Shown here in pieces: positions 24,000 through 32,777 of a stretch of 64,000 nt of DNA; the stretch's first letter is position 1; each line of letters opens with the position of its first letter. This DNA is from Palauibacter sp022826685 (GTDB lineage: Bacteria; Gemmatimonadota; Gemmatimonadetes; Palauibacterales; Palauibacteraceae), in the NCBI RefSeq assembly GCF_965221685.1, contig NZ_OZ244907.1. The stretch is one strand, 5' to 3'. Below the pieces are notes generated by a model that did no database searches, was not told the origin of the DNA, and worked only from the letters and a program-made list of their open reading frames with translations. Both the position numbers and the translations under genes were made by a program.

Positions 24000-26320
24000 A
24001 TCAAGACCGCCTGATCGGTATCGCCGCCGGGCTCCTGCTTCTTGCGACCCTCTCCTGCGGGGAATCCCCAACTGAGACCCCGCCGACGCCTACACCGCCG
24101 CCGCGTCCCGCCCCCGAGCCGACCACCGTGTCGGTGAGCCCGTCCGCCGCCGAACTGACCGCGCTGGGTGCGACAGTGCAGCTCTCGGCGGAAGTGCGAG
24201 ACCAGAACGGCAGTGTGATGGATGAGGCGGCAGTAGCATGGTCAAGCACTGCCGGGTCCGTCGCGACGGTAGACACGGCGGGCTTGGTGACTGCGGTTGC
24301 CGCAGGGACCGTGATGATCACCGCGATGGCCGGGACCGCGTCCGACGCCATCGAGGTCAGGGTGATCGATATTGAGTGGGCCGCCGATTTCGTTGCGCGG
24401 CAGCATGTCGTTGACGTCATGAACGTCGGGGTGCGGGTCGATCCAAACTGCACTGCTGAGTGCGAAAGGGCGCTCTTTCCCGGGGATGGACGGCGCGATC
24501 TGGGAGGTATCAAGGAAGTCACCGGAATTGACATGAGCATGACGAATCCAGGTCAGGGTGACTACCCGGAGCAGTTCAGCGACGGAAGAGTCGGCAACGT
24601 CCGTGTCGTGCGCACATATGCGGACATCGACGTCGCGCGCCGGGACGGCGACTTCGCGATCATGTGGTACTTGCAGACCCGACCGGCAACCGGCCGCTGG
24701 CAGCTTGGAGGGAACGTTGCCACCCTGGCCGATTGGTACGACGAGGGTCTGCGGGTCCTTCAGATCGCCTACGGCAGCCACCGAGAGGATGCAGCCGCAC
24801 CGGAAGAGCGGCTCGGGTACGGCGCGGGGGAGGGAGAAGAAGAGGGCATCACGGATCTCGGCCGCCGGGCCGTTGCGGAGATGAATCGACTGGGCATGGT
24901 CGTGGATTGCTCACACTGCAACCGGCGGACGACGCTCGACGCAGCATCTGTGTCAACGATGCCGATCCTCGCCAACCATGCGAACGCCAAGACTCTCACC
25001 GATGACCCGTACGAGCGCAACAAGACCGACGAGGAGTTGATGGCCATCGCCGCCACGGGGGGCGTGATCGGCGTAACACCGATCCGGCTTCTTCTCGACA
25101 CAGACGGCGACGGCGTCACGGGCATGGACGATATGATCGCCCACATCGAGTACATCGCGTCTCTGGTCGGAATCGACCATGTCGGAATCGCGACGGACAC
25201 TTATGTGGACGGTTGGGAACCGAGTTCACACCACTACGCAAGCGCGGACCTCGCCGCTCTCGATCGCTGGGTGCGGCTCACGGCCCGGCTCCAGGCGCGG
25301 GGTTGGAGCGAGGAGGATCTGAGCAAGTTGCTTGGCGGCAACTTCCTTCGGGTCTTCCAGGAAGTCCTCCGACCTGCGGCCGTTGAGGCCATCAGCGTGG
25401 AACTCGACACCGAAGAGTTCACGGTGGGGCAATCCGCCACCTTGACGGCGATGGCCATCTGGACGGACGGAAGGCGAGAGCCGTTAACCGAGGGGCAGTG
25501 GGAGTCCAGCAATCCGGAGATCGCGACCATCGAGAGTGGCGAGAGAATAGTTCTACGAGCGCTGACCGCTGGTTCCGTCACCGTCTCGGTGAGCGCGGCG
25601 GGACAGCGTGGCACGCTCGGGGTGGATGTTCTGCCCCTTCTCGAGTTTTGGGGAAGCATCGAGGCAGATCCCGACATCATCACTCCGGAGGACCCCAGCG
25701 TATTCGCCGACGTTTCCTACGATGGACGCGAAACCCGCCGCATGCTTGACAAACGCTCCGGTTGGGTGGAGGTCGAGGCGTTCGTGTTCAACGCCACCTA
25801 CGAAGACGGGTTCGAAGTAGAGATTGCAGTGAACCCGGAGTTCGAGACCTCGGACGCCGCGCTGGTGGAGGCGCGGAAATACGGGTGGCTCATCGGCCAG
25901 ATGCCACAGGTGCTACGCGGACCGGAACTCAAGTGGGTCTGGATTCATCAGGGCGATGCGGCATGGGGCGGAGGCTTCAACAGGATTATCATCCACACCG
26001 GCCGAACGGCGAGGTACCAGGGCAACGGGTGGCTTGAAGAGGTCATTATGCACGAGGCCGTGCATACCGCACTTGACCCGTACCACCGGGTCTCGGACGG
26101 CTGGTTGGCTGCGCAGGCGGCCGATTCGGATTTCATTTCTGGCTACGCGAGAGAGAACCCGAACCGGGAAGACGTGGCCGAGAGCTTCCCGATGTGGGTC
26201 GCGCTGCGGTTCCGAGAGGATCGGATCTCCGCTCGGCTGGCGACGACTATTCGAAGCCGTATCGCGCACCGGTTGGCGTACTTCGATGCTCAGAACTTCG
26301 CTATGGCACCGGTCCACTAG
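23996..26320 (+). CDS. Lipoprotein with Big2 domains, M19 dipeptidase-like and HEXXH domains
   Basis: A 774-aa multidomain lipoprotein. A lipoprotein signal (LLLLATLSCGES) and a Thr/Pro-rich linker lead to a bacterial Ig-like (Big2) domain (about 45-120: VSVSPSAAELTALGATVQLSAEV...AWSSTAGSVATVDTAGLVTAVAAG). Next is an M19 membrane-dipeptidase-like region (about 130-455: LGRRAVAEMNRLGMVVDCSH, ANHANAKTLTDDP, GGVIGVTPI, VGIDHVGIATD). A second Big2 unit spans about 465-545. The C-terminal domain has HEAVH at 686-690, a zinc-metalloprotease motif. The M19 N-terminal HxD metal site is degenerate (QHVVDVMNVG). The GTG start at 23996 is chosen because the signal peptide follows at once; the frame is open further upstream. 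Confidence 0.78.
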   Translation: MNQDRLIGIAAGLLLLATLSCGESPTETPPTPTPPPRPAPEPTTVSVSPSAAELTALGATVQLSAEVRDQNGSVMDEAAVAWSSTAGSVATVDTAGLVTAVAAGTVMITAMAGTASDAIEVRVIDIEWAADFVARQHVVDVMNVGVRVDPNCTAECERALFPGDGRRDLGGIKEVTGIDMSMTNPGQGDYPEQFSDGRVGNVRVVRTYADIDVARRDGDFAIMWYLQTRPATGRWQLGGNVATLADWYDEGLRVLQIAYGSHREDAAAPEERLGYGAGEGEEEGITDLGRRAVAEMNRLGMVVDCSHCNRRTTLDAASVSTMPILANHANAKTLTDDPYERNKTDEELMAIAATGGVIGVTPIRLLLDTDGDGVTGMDDMIAHIEYIASLVGIDHVGIATDTYVDGWEPSSHHYASADLAALDRWVRLTARLQARGWSEEDLSKLLGGNFLRVFQEVLRPAAVEAISVELDTEEFTVGQSATLTAMAIWTDGRREPLTEGQWESSNPEIATIESGERIVLRALTAGSVTVSVSAAGQRGTLGVDVLPLLEFWGSIEADPDIITPEDPSVFADVSYDGRETRRMLDKRSGWVEVEAFVFNATYEDGFEVEIAVNPEFETSDAALVEARKYGWLIGQMPQVLRGPELKWVWIHQGDAAWGGGFNRIIIHTGRTARYQGNGWLEEVIMHEAVHTALDPYHRVSDGWLAAQAADSDFISGYARENPNREDVAESFPMWVALRFREDRISARLATTIRSRIAHRLAYFDAQNFAMAPVH

Positions 26321-26556
26321 CTGTAGATGCCAAGGACGTGGTGACGCTCACCTCGACGAGTCGTTGCATGGGTGAGAACCGTTGGCGAACCGCAACTACG
26401 TCGTCGTGGTCGAGGCCTGCAACAAGGAGGGAACTCGACGGGAACCATGAGGGCCGTCCGCTGATTCTAGGCCGATACTCCTTGGCACAGGAGGCGCTAA
26501 GGGCAAGTTGCCCCGCTTTGACGGACACCTGTCCAGCCAGACACCTGTCCATTGAC

Positions 26557-26958
26557 TCAGAGCTTCCCGCATTCATCCAGCAGGTGCTTGGCGTCGGAGA
26601 TGGCTTCACGGGCTGGCCCCAGGTCCCGACCCTCCCCCACCCTCAAGACCTCTACCTGGATCACGTCGTCCGCGCTGTCGTCCACGGTACCCGCGTTCAT
26701 GTAGTTCACGAGCAGCGCATCGGTGATCAGACGATCAGTCGGGAAGGCTGCGCGCGTACGCATGCGTTCTGCTCTCACGGACCCGAGTGAACGATCATCG
26801 GCGGTGATCATGTATCCGAGACGCTGCAACGTCACGCGCACGCAGTCGAGCCCACCAGCTTCGACACTCGCCGGACGCGTCATGATTGTGAGTGGGGGTT
26901 GTTCCGCACAGGCCATCGTCGTCGTCACGGCCATGAACAGCAGGACAAGGCGCTTCAT
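26557..26958 (-). CDS. Small lipoprotein, copy 2 of a tandem pair
   Basis: A 133-aa lipoprotein of unknown function. MKRLVLLFMAVTTTMACAEQPP gives a signal peptide with lipobox MAC-A. The mature part (GGLDCVRVTLQRLGYMITADDRSLGSVRAER) is nearly identical to the preceding gene. The start overlaps that gene's stop by 4 bp (ATGA), so the two are co-translated. The mature region has two hydrophobic strands and an acidic, helical C-terminus (AREAISDAKHLLDEC). No family was recognised. Confidence 0.72.
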   Translation of the reverse strand: MKRLVLLFMAVTTTMACAEQPPLTIMTRPASVEAGGLDCVRVTLQRLGYMITADDRSLGSVRAERMRTRAAFPTDRLITDALLVNYMNAGTVDDSADDVIQVEVLRVGEGRDLGPAREAISDAKHLLDECGKL

Positions 26959-27404
26959 CGAGGCTCTCCAGAGTCGGGAACCGGGTTTCCTTCCCAAGCG
27001 GGAAGTATGTCCATCCTCCCGCATTCGTCCAGCAGGCGCTCCGCGTCGGAGATGGCTTCACGGGCTGGCGCCAGGTCTCGATGCTCCCCGACCCTCGCGA
27101 CCTTTACTTGGATCACGTTGTCCGAGCTGTCGTCCACCGTACCCGCGTCGATGTAGTTCACGAGCAGCGCATCGGTGATCAGACGACCGGTCGGGAAGGC
27201 CTCGCGCGTACGCTTGCGTTCGGCTCTCAGGAACCCGAGTGAACGATCACCGGCGGTGATCATGTATCCGAGACGCTGCAACGTCACGCGAACGCAGTCG
27301 AGTCCACCAGCTTCGACACTTGCCGGACGCGTCATGATTGGGGGTTGTGCTGCACAGGCCATCGTCGCCGTCACGGCCATGAACAGCATGACAAGGCGCT
27401 TCAT
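26955..27404 (-). CDS. Small lipoprotein, copy 1 of a tandem pair
   Basis: A 149-aa paralogue of the downstream gene, with the same MKRLV...TMACAAQPP lipoprotein signal and the same body. It has an extra 14-residue tail (DILPAWEGNPVPDSGE) past the shared DECG. High identity at both protein and DNA level shows a recent tandem duplication. The extra tail is encoded by sequence that also forms the leader region of the second copy, so the duplication junction lies there. Function unknown; probably a periplasmic lipoprotein. Confidence 0.72.
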   Translation of the reverse strand: MKRLVMLFMAVTATMACAAQPPIMTRPASVEAGGLDCVRVTLQRLGYMITAGDRSLGFLRAERKRTREAFPTGRLITDALLVNYIDAGTVDDSSDNVIQVKVARVGEHRDLAPAREAISDAERLLDECGRMDILPAWEGNPVPDSGEPR

Positions 27405-27519
27405 CGGATGCCTCCAGGAGTCATGAACCCGGTTTTCCCCGAAGCCGGAGACCCTTTCGTCATCCCGATGACGCGAGAGCGTCCGGCTCGGTCACATCTC
27501 CGGGAGACAGTCGGTCAGC

Positions 27520-29859
27520 TTACGGCACCAGCGGCTGGAGGCGGCCGAACTCGTATTCCGGGGGCGGCTCGGCGCCGAGGAGGTGGCGGACGAAGTAGTC
27601 CCAGCGGCGGCGCATCATGTAGGGCTCGTTGCCGAAGCCGTGGCCGCGGTTCGGGAGGAGGAGGAGGTCGAAGTCCTTGTTCGCGGCGATGAGGGCGTCG
27701 ACGACGAGCATCGTGTTCGAGTGCGGGACGTTCGTGTCCATCGTTCCGTGCGCGATGAGGAGCTTGCCCTCGAGGTTCTCCGCCACGAGCTGGTTGGCCT
27801 GGTTGTCGTAGTTCGTGGCGCCGTCGGCGTACGCCTCGAGCAGCCCCTGGTACTTCTCTCCCCAGTCGTCCTCGTAGTTGCGGTTGTCGTGGTTCCCCGC
27901 CTGGGAGACGGCGACCTTGTAGAAGTCGGGGTAGCGCAGGATCCCCGAGGTGGAGGCGAAGCCGCCGCCGGAGTGGCCGTAGATCCCGACCCGGTCGATG
28001 TCGATCCAGGGGAGGCGCTCGGCGAGTTGGCGGATGCCGGCGATCTGATCCGGGAGCCCGTTGTCGCCCATGTTCCCGTAGTAGGCGTCCTGGAAGGTCT
28101 TCGAGCGCCTCGGCGTCCCCATCGCGTCGAGTTCGATGACGACGAACCCGAGTTCGGCGAGCGACTGGAGGTCCCGGTGGGCGGCGCGGAAGTTCCGGCT
28201 CCCCACGCTCCCGCTCTGCGGTCCCGGATACAGGTAGTTGATCACGGGATACTTCGCGTCCGGATCGAAGCTCGAGGGGCGGAACATCAGCCCGTACAGG
28301 TCCGTCTCGTCGTCCCGGGCCTTCACCGTGAAGGGGATCGGCGGCCGCCAGCCGGCGCGCTCCAGGCGCGAGATGTCGGCTTGTTCGACCGTCTGCACGA
28401 CGTCGCCGTCCATGTCCCGGACGACGGTCACGGGCGGGATCGTCGGTGTGGAGTACTGGTCGACGAACGTCTCCCCGTCGGGCGCGAGCCACACCACGTG
28501 GTTCGCGCTGTCCGGCGTGAGCAGCGCGACATCACCGCCGTCGAGACCGGCGCGGTACAGGTACATGAAGTAGGGATCGCCGGGCTCCCGCCCGTTCCCC
28601 ATGAAGAGGATCTCGCGCGCTTCCGCATCGACCGCCACCACATCCTCCACCTGCCAGGCGCCCGACGTCACCTGCCGCTTCAAGTCCCCGGTGTTCGCGT
28701 CGTAGAGGTAGAGGTGCCCCCAGTCGTCGCGCTGCGAGTACCAGAGGATCTCGTCGGATTCGGAGAGATATCGCCAGTTGGCGTGGGACTCGAAGAAGGT
28801 CTCCACGACCTCCTCGAACAGGTCGCGGACCTCGCCCGTGCCCGCGTCGGCGATGCGGACCTGCGCCCGCTTGTGATCGCGCGAACTGGAGACGAAGACG
28901 AACCGGGAGCCGTCGGCGCTCCATTCCACGTCGGAGAAGGTCCCGCCGCACGCGACGTGGTCGCACACCGTGGAGCGGTGCTGGTCCGGGGGCATGTCGA
29001 GCCGGACGACGCGGCTCCCCGCCGGTGCCTCGGTGTCGATCACGACCCGGTGGATACGGAAGATGACGGAGTCCTCCGGGAGCGGGTAGCGCCATGCCTC
29101 GAGTTCGGGGTGCCCGACCTCGGTCGTGACCATGTACATCATTCCCACGCCGCGGGCGTCATGCTGGAAGGTCGCGATGCGGCGCGAGTCGGGGGACCAC
29201 TTGAGGACGGGACGGTCGCTCTTCACCCAGCCCGCGTTGTTCGTCGCGTAGCCGAAGTCCTCGATCCCGTCCTCCGTGAGTCGGGTCTCTTCCCCTGTGG
29301 CCAGGTCGCGGAGCCACAGGTTGTGTTCGCGGATGAAGGCCGTCTTCGTCTCGTCCGGCGAAACGATCTCGAAGCGGCGAGCCGGCGTGGCGTCCGGCGA
29401 CGGGACCGCCTCGCAGCGGTCGGGGTCGAGCCCGCAGGCGTACGTCTCCCCTTCGACCTCGGCCTCGAGGCGGACCGACCCGGCCTCGAACGCGAGGTCT
29501 CCCAATGGGAGCGCGAAGGCGGTGTACTCCTCGCCGCTCGCCGCGGAGAGAGCGGCGGCCATGCGCGCGTGGTCGAAGGCGCGCTCGCGCGTCCCCGCGG
29601 CCGGATCGATGACGACGTACTCGGTACCGCTCTCGAACCGGTTCCGATACCAGAACCGTCCGTCCTCCAGCCACACGGGGATGACGGAAGCCCCGAACAC
29701 GAGCGGGTTCGTGTGGCTCGCGAGCCGCCCTTCCGCCCGCTCGTAGTCCGCCGCCATCAGGGCGGCGGGCGCGTCCTGACCCGCCGCCGGCGATCCGGGG
29801 AAGGAGAGCGCCGCCCCCAAGCCGCACACCGCCACGGCGAATCGCCCCATGCGCCTCAT
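27520..29859 (-). CDS. S9 family peptidase, dipeptidyl-peptidase IV type
   Basis: A 779-aa secreted serine peptidase. A signal peptide (RFAVAVCGLGAALSFPGSPAAGQ) is followed by a DPP IV-type N-terminal propeller (about 40-520) and an alpha/beta-hydrolase catalytic domain. The nucleophile is in GHSGGG, and the catalytic His is probably in LPNRGHGFG near the end. It cleaves X-Pro-type dipeptides from peptide N-termini in the periplasm. The start at 29859 overlaps the VOC gene's stop by 4 bp (ATGA), which settles it against the longer open frame to 30285. It is the last gene of an ArsR-VOC-S9 operon. Confidence 0.9.
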   Translation of the reverse strand: MRRMGRFAVAVCGLGAALSFPGSPAAGQDAPAALMAADYERAEGRLASHTNPLVFGASVIPVWLEDGRFWYRNRFESGTEYVVIDPAAGTRERAFDHARMAAALSAASGEEYTAFALPLGDLAFEAGSVRLEAEVEGETYACGLDPDRCEAVPSPDATPARRFEIVSPDETKTAFIREHNLWLRDLATGEETRLTEDGIEDFGYATNNAGWVKSDRPVLKWSPDSRRIATFQHDARGVGMMYMVTTEVGHPELEAWRYPLPEDSVIFRIHRVVIDTEAPAGSRVVRLDMPPDQHRSTVCDHVACGGTFSDVEWSADGSRFVFVSSSRDHKRAQVRIADAGTGEVRDLFEEVVETFFESHANWRYLSESDEILWYSQRDDWGHLYLYDANTGDLKRQVTSGAWQVEDVVAVDAEAREILFMGNGREPGDPYFMYLYRAGLDGGDVALLTPDSANHVVWLAPDGETFVDQYSTPTIPPVTVVRDMDGDVVQTVEQADISRLERAGWRPPIPFTVKARDDETDLYGLMFRPSSFDPDAKYPVINYLYPGPQSGSVGSRNFRAAHRDLQSLAELGFVVIELDAMGTPRRSKTFQDAYYGNMGDNGLPDQIAGIRQLAERLPWIDIDRVGIYGHSGGGFASTSGILRYPDFYKVAVSQAGNHDNRNYEDDWGEKYQGLLEAYADGATNYDNQANQLVAENLEGKLLIAHGTMDTNVPHSNTMLVVDALIAANKDFDLLLLPNRGHGFGNEPYMMRRRWDYFVRHLLGAEPPPEYEFGRLQPLVP

Positions 29860-30245
29860 GCCTTCTCCTCCGTGATCTGGATCAGGTTGCCGCACGTATC
29901 GTCGAAGACCGCGGAAATCACAGTCCCGAGGTCGGTTGGCGGCTGCACGAATCGCACGCCCTTTGCCACGAGACGCTCGTGCTCGGCTGCGATATCGTCG
30001 CTCGCGAAGGAGGCGCTGGGGATCCCGTCCTCCATGAGCGCCTTCCTGTACGGACCGACGGCGGGGTGGCCATCGGGCTCCAGCAGCAATTGCGTCCCGT
30101 CCGGAGCTTCCTCGGAGACGACGGTGATCCAGGCGTGCTCCCCCACGGGGATGTTGTGCTTCACGACGAACCCGAGGGTTTCCGTATAGAACCGAAGCGC
30201 CTTCTCTTGGTCGTCCACGACGACGCCGGTCAGGTGAATTCTCAT
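29856..30245 (-). CDS. VOC-superfamily (glyoxalase-like) protein
   Basis: A 129-aa protein with the two-repeat beta-alpha-beta3 pattern of the vicinal oxygen chelate superfamily: VVVDDQEKALRFYTETLGFVV at the start, LLLEPDG in the middle and VRFVQPPTDLGTVISAVFDDTCGNLIQI at the end. Family members are glyoxalases, dioxygenases or resistance proteins. H/E metal ligands are present (H6-like HL, E-rich C-terminus), but the substrate is unclear. It overlaps both neighbours by 4 bp. ArsR-VOC pairs are common stress or detoxification modules. Confidence 0.85.
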   Translation of the reverse strand: MRIHLTGVVVDDQEKALRFYTETLGFVVKHNIPVGEHAWITVVSEEAPDGTQLLLEPDGHPAVGPYRKALMEDGIPSASFASDDIAAEHERLVAKGVRFVQPPTDLGTVISAVFDDTCGNLIQITEEKA

Positions 30246-30553
30246 TCTCGGGTGTCCTCCTCCGTTGGGTTGGGAATGCCGTCATCCGCCAAGATCGGCC
30301 ACCGCTCCCCGATCTCCTTCAGCGGAGCGCCCACGTACCAGTGGAGCTTCGACCTCCCCTCGCGCCTCGTGCGAATCAGCCCGGCGGCTTCCAGGACGTC
30401 CAGGTGTTGGGAGATCGCCTGCCGCGAGGAGCTGATGCCATGCTTCATGATCAGACGCGAGCAGAGATCGAAGAGTGACTGACCGGACCGATCGACGAGC
30501 TCATCCAGGATGGCCCGCCGGGTTGGGTCGGAGATCGCACGGTAAATGTCCAC
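30242..30553 (-). CDS. ArsR-family transcriptional repressor
   Basis: A 103-aa winged-helix regulator: VDIYRAISDPTRRAILDEL, the recognition helix region ISSSRQAISQHLDVLEAAGLI and the wing RTRREGRSKLHWY. No metal-binding CVC motif is present, so it probably belongs to the non-metal group often paired with VOC or SRPBCC proteins. The GTG start at 30553 is chosen because a near-consensus promoter with an operator dyad lies at 30596-30625; the ATG at 30631 would be upstream of that promoter. It probably represses its own ArsR-VOC-S9 operon. Confidence 0.88.
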   Translation of the reverse strand: MDIYRAISDPTRRAILDELVDRSGQSLFDLCSRLIMKHGISSSRQAISQHLDVLEAAGLIRTRREGRSKLHWYVGAPLKEIGERWPILADDGIPNPTEEDTRE

Positions 30554-30595
30554 ATGGCAGTCTAAGGCAACATCCCGCTTGCGTGTTAGAGCTGC

Positions 30596-30625
30596 ATGAT
30601 ATGCAAGCATAGACTTGCATGTCAA
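30596..30625 (-). promoter_or_regulatory. Promoter and operator of the ArsR-VOC-S9 operon
   Basis: On the minus strand TTGACA (30625-30620) and TATCAT (30601-30596) are separated by 18 bp, a near-consensus sigma70 promoter. The spacer is filled by a perfect dyad (ATGCAAG-N6-CTTGCAT, 30601-30620), with a further TGCAT-N3-ATGCA pair at 30593-30605. A repressor bound here would block RNA polymerase. It predicts a start of transcription near 30589 and a leader of about 36 nt. Confidence 0.75.
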
Positions 30626-30754
30626 CTGCAAGCTTCACACGTCCGAGAGGGCTGTCCTACCTGTTGGCTTCGACGAGTCCGTAGAGGGCGAGCGTCGCCA
30701 GCATGAGGCGGAACGGCTCGGCGTCAGAACGCCCACGGGGTGGATTCGCTGCGG

Positions 30755-32773
30755 TCAGGGCGTAGCAGACGCGTCGACCTCGCCGCGGAGGGCGTCGATG
30801 CGGCGGGCGACGCCTTCTTCGTAGCCGGACTCCTCGAAGCCCGCGCGCTTGAACTGGATCATCCCGGCGTGGTCCAGATAGAACGTCGTCGGATAGCCGA
30901 GGATCTCGTAGTCCAGGGCTAGCCCCTGCTCGTCGAACAGGACGGGGAACGTGAAGCCGCCTTCCTCGATCTGCTGTGCGACCTGTTCGCGGGGAGAACC
31001 CGCGGTGGCCACGGTGAGGAAAACGACCTCGTCGTCCCCCTCGTAGGTCTTGAGGAGTTCCACGAAGTGCGGGAACTCCTCGATGCAGGGGCCGCACCAG
31101 GTCGCCCAGAACTTGAGCACGACGATCTTCCCCTCGAGGTCGCTCAGCCGCCACTCGACCCCGCTCTGGTCGGCGAGCGCGAACTGCGGCGCTTCGCGGT
31201 CGATGCGCTGGCCGAGTTCCCGCCGCTCCATCTCCTCTTCCACAATGGGACGGCGCACGGCGAGCCGCTCCTCGACCGTCTCGGGGGAGAGGCCGATGGC
31301 TGCGGCTGATTCTTGCGCGAGGGGCTCGAACCGGGACCCGCCGAATGCCATCGCCTCCACGAATGCGTCCAGTGCCTCATCCGGCCGGTCGGTACGCAGG
31401 AGATGGCGTCCATACTCTCCCAGCGTGTTGGCATCCCTCGACTCGCTCGCCAACTGCTCGAACAGCTCGCCGGCCGCTCCGATCTCCCCGAGTTGCGTGA
31501 GCGCGCGGGCCCGGAGGATGCGGGCCACGTCGATATAGTCCTGTCGGGACCGCTCCCGCGCGTCGCCCCTGAGGCCGGGATACAGGTATCCGGAACTGTG
31601 CGCCCGCAGGTTTTCCTCGATCGCGAGCGCTTCCTCGAGCACGGCCCGCGGCTCGATCCCGAAGTAGAGCAGGCCGCGGAGCGCCGAGAACACGCCCTCC
31701 CGCCAGCGGACCACGTCCATCGAGGCATCAAAAAGGTGCGCGGCCACCTCTGGATCGAGCGGCGCATGCGGCGGCTCCGCCGCCACGGTCGCCGCCCCCC
31801 ACACGGTCCTCCTGCTCGGTGCATCACCGGCGATTGAAGCGAGCGCACTCTGCGTCACAACCGTGTGGTTGCGGTCTACCCACGCACCGCGTCTCCCGAG
31901 ATCCGGCGACTTCAGCCCCTCGGCGACGAGACGCGACATGTCGACGGTACTATCCGCATACCCGAGCCGGGCCATGTCGAAGTCGATCGTCAGGTCCCAG
32001 TACCGCGGATCGTCCGCCAGCACGCCCCGGTCGGGCGCCGCCTCGAGTCGTTCCAGCCAGCGGTCCGCGTCTTCTTCCCGGCGGAGCAGTCTGAAGTCGT
32101 ATCCCGCCGCGAGCCGATACAGGACCGGGGCCGCGACGTCCGGATCGCCTTCGGCCTCGGTCGCGAGCGCGTCGAGCGCGGCCCCGACCGAATCCCTCAC
32201 GACCTGGCCTCGGTCGCCTTCCTCCCGTTCGGCGAGCGCGACGCGTAGCGCATCCGCGGCGTGGAGCAGGATCTGGTCATCCGGGCGCATCACCCGCGCC
32301 TCGGCGAGGATCGCGCCGTACGCGTCCAGCTGGCCGAGGTCCTCCGCCGCGTCCTGTGCTTCGCTGTAGATGACGGGCCGGGCCGGCGCGCGGCGGAGCG
32401 CCTCGGGGAGGATCCGGAGAATTTTCTCCCCGTACCTCCGATCGGTTTCGAAGATGCCGGCCCAGCGAAGGTCGTGGATGTAGCCTTCCCAGGCGGCGGC
32501 ATCGCCGGGTGCCAGTTCGAGCACGCGCTCCCAGGCCCGCACGGCCTCCGCATGCAGACTGAAGTAGCTGGCCAGCGTGGCGTACTGCCGGTGTGCATCA
32601 GTGTCATCGGGGGATGCGGCGCTGGCCGAATCATATCGAGCCATGGCGCGCTCGAACTCGATCGCTTCCACGTCGGCGGCCGCGTCGGCCATCAGTTCCG
32701 CGTACGAACGGGCGTCGCCGCAACTCGACACGACCGACAGGCACACCCCCGTGAGGATCAGATGCCGTCTCAT
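30755..32773 (-). CDS. TPR lipoprotein with C-terminal TlpA-like thioredoxin domain
   Basis: A 672-aa protein. A lipoprotein-type signal (LTGVCLSVVSSCGDA) is followed by TPR-like helical repeats (about 25-500; EFERAMARYDSASAASPDDTDAHRQYA and similar). A TlpA/ResA-type thioredoxin domain (about 530-665) has the active site FWATWCGPCIEEF and the cis-Pro loop GYPTTFYLD. It should act in the periplasm on disulfides. It is the last gene of an operon led by the ECF sigma factor, 4 bp after the preceding gene, suggesting a role in an envelope stress response. The TPR part could select the protein partner. Confidence 0.85.
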   Translation of the reverse strand: MRRHLILTGVCLSVVSSCGDARSYAELMADAAADVEAIEFERAMARYDSASAASPDDTDAHRQYATLASYFSLHAEAVRAWERVLELAPGDAAAWEGYIHDLRWAGIFETDRRYGEKILRILPEALRRAPARPVIYSEAQDAAEDLGQLDAYGAILAEARVMRPDDQILLHAADALRVALAEREEGDRGQVVRDSVGAALDALATEAEGDPDVAAPVLYRLAAGYDFRLLRREEDADRWLERLEAAPDRGVLADDPRYWDLTIDFDMARLGYADSTVDMSRLVAEGLKSPDLGRRGAWVDRNHTVVTQSALASIAGDAPSRRTVWGAATVAAEPPHAPLDPEVAAHLFDASMDVVRWREGVFSALRGLLYFGIEPRAVLEEALAIEENLRAHSSGYLYPGLRGDARERSRQDYIDVARILRARALTQLGEIGAAGELFEQLASESRDANTLGEYGRHLLRTDRPDEALDAFVEAMAFGGSRFEPLAQESAAAIGLSPETVEERLAVRRPIVEEEMERRELGQRIDREAPQFALADQSGVEWRLSDLEGKIVVLKFWATWCGPCIEEFPHFVELLKTYEGDDEVVFLTVATAGSPREQVAQQIEEGGFTFPVLFDEQGLALDYEILGYPTTFYLDHAGMIQFKRAGFEESGYEEGVARRIDALRGEVDASATP

Positions 32774-32777
32774 GGGT

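Noticed and set aside
27583..30189. 868-codon plus-strand ORF opposite the S9 peptidase
   Set aside because: Antisense frame of a GC-rich gene; it has Val/Arg-rich text with no domain.
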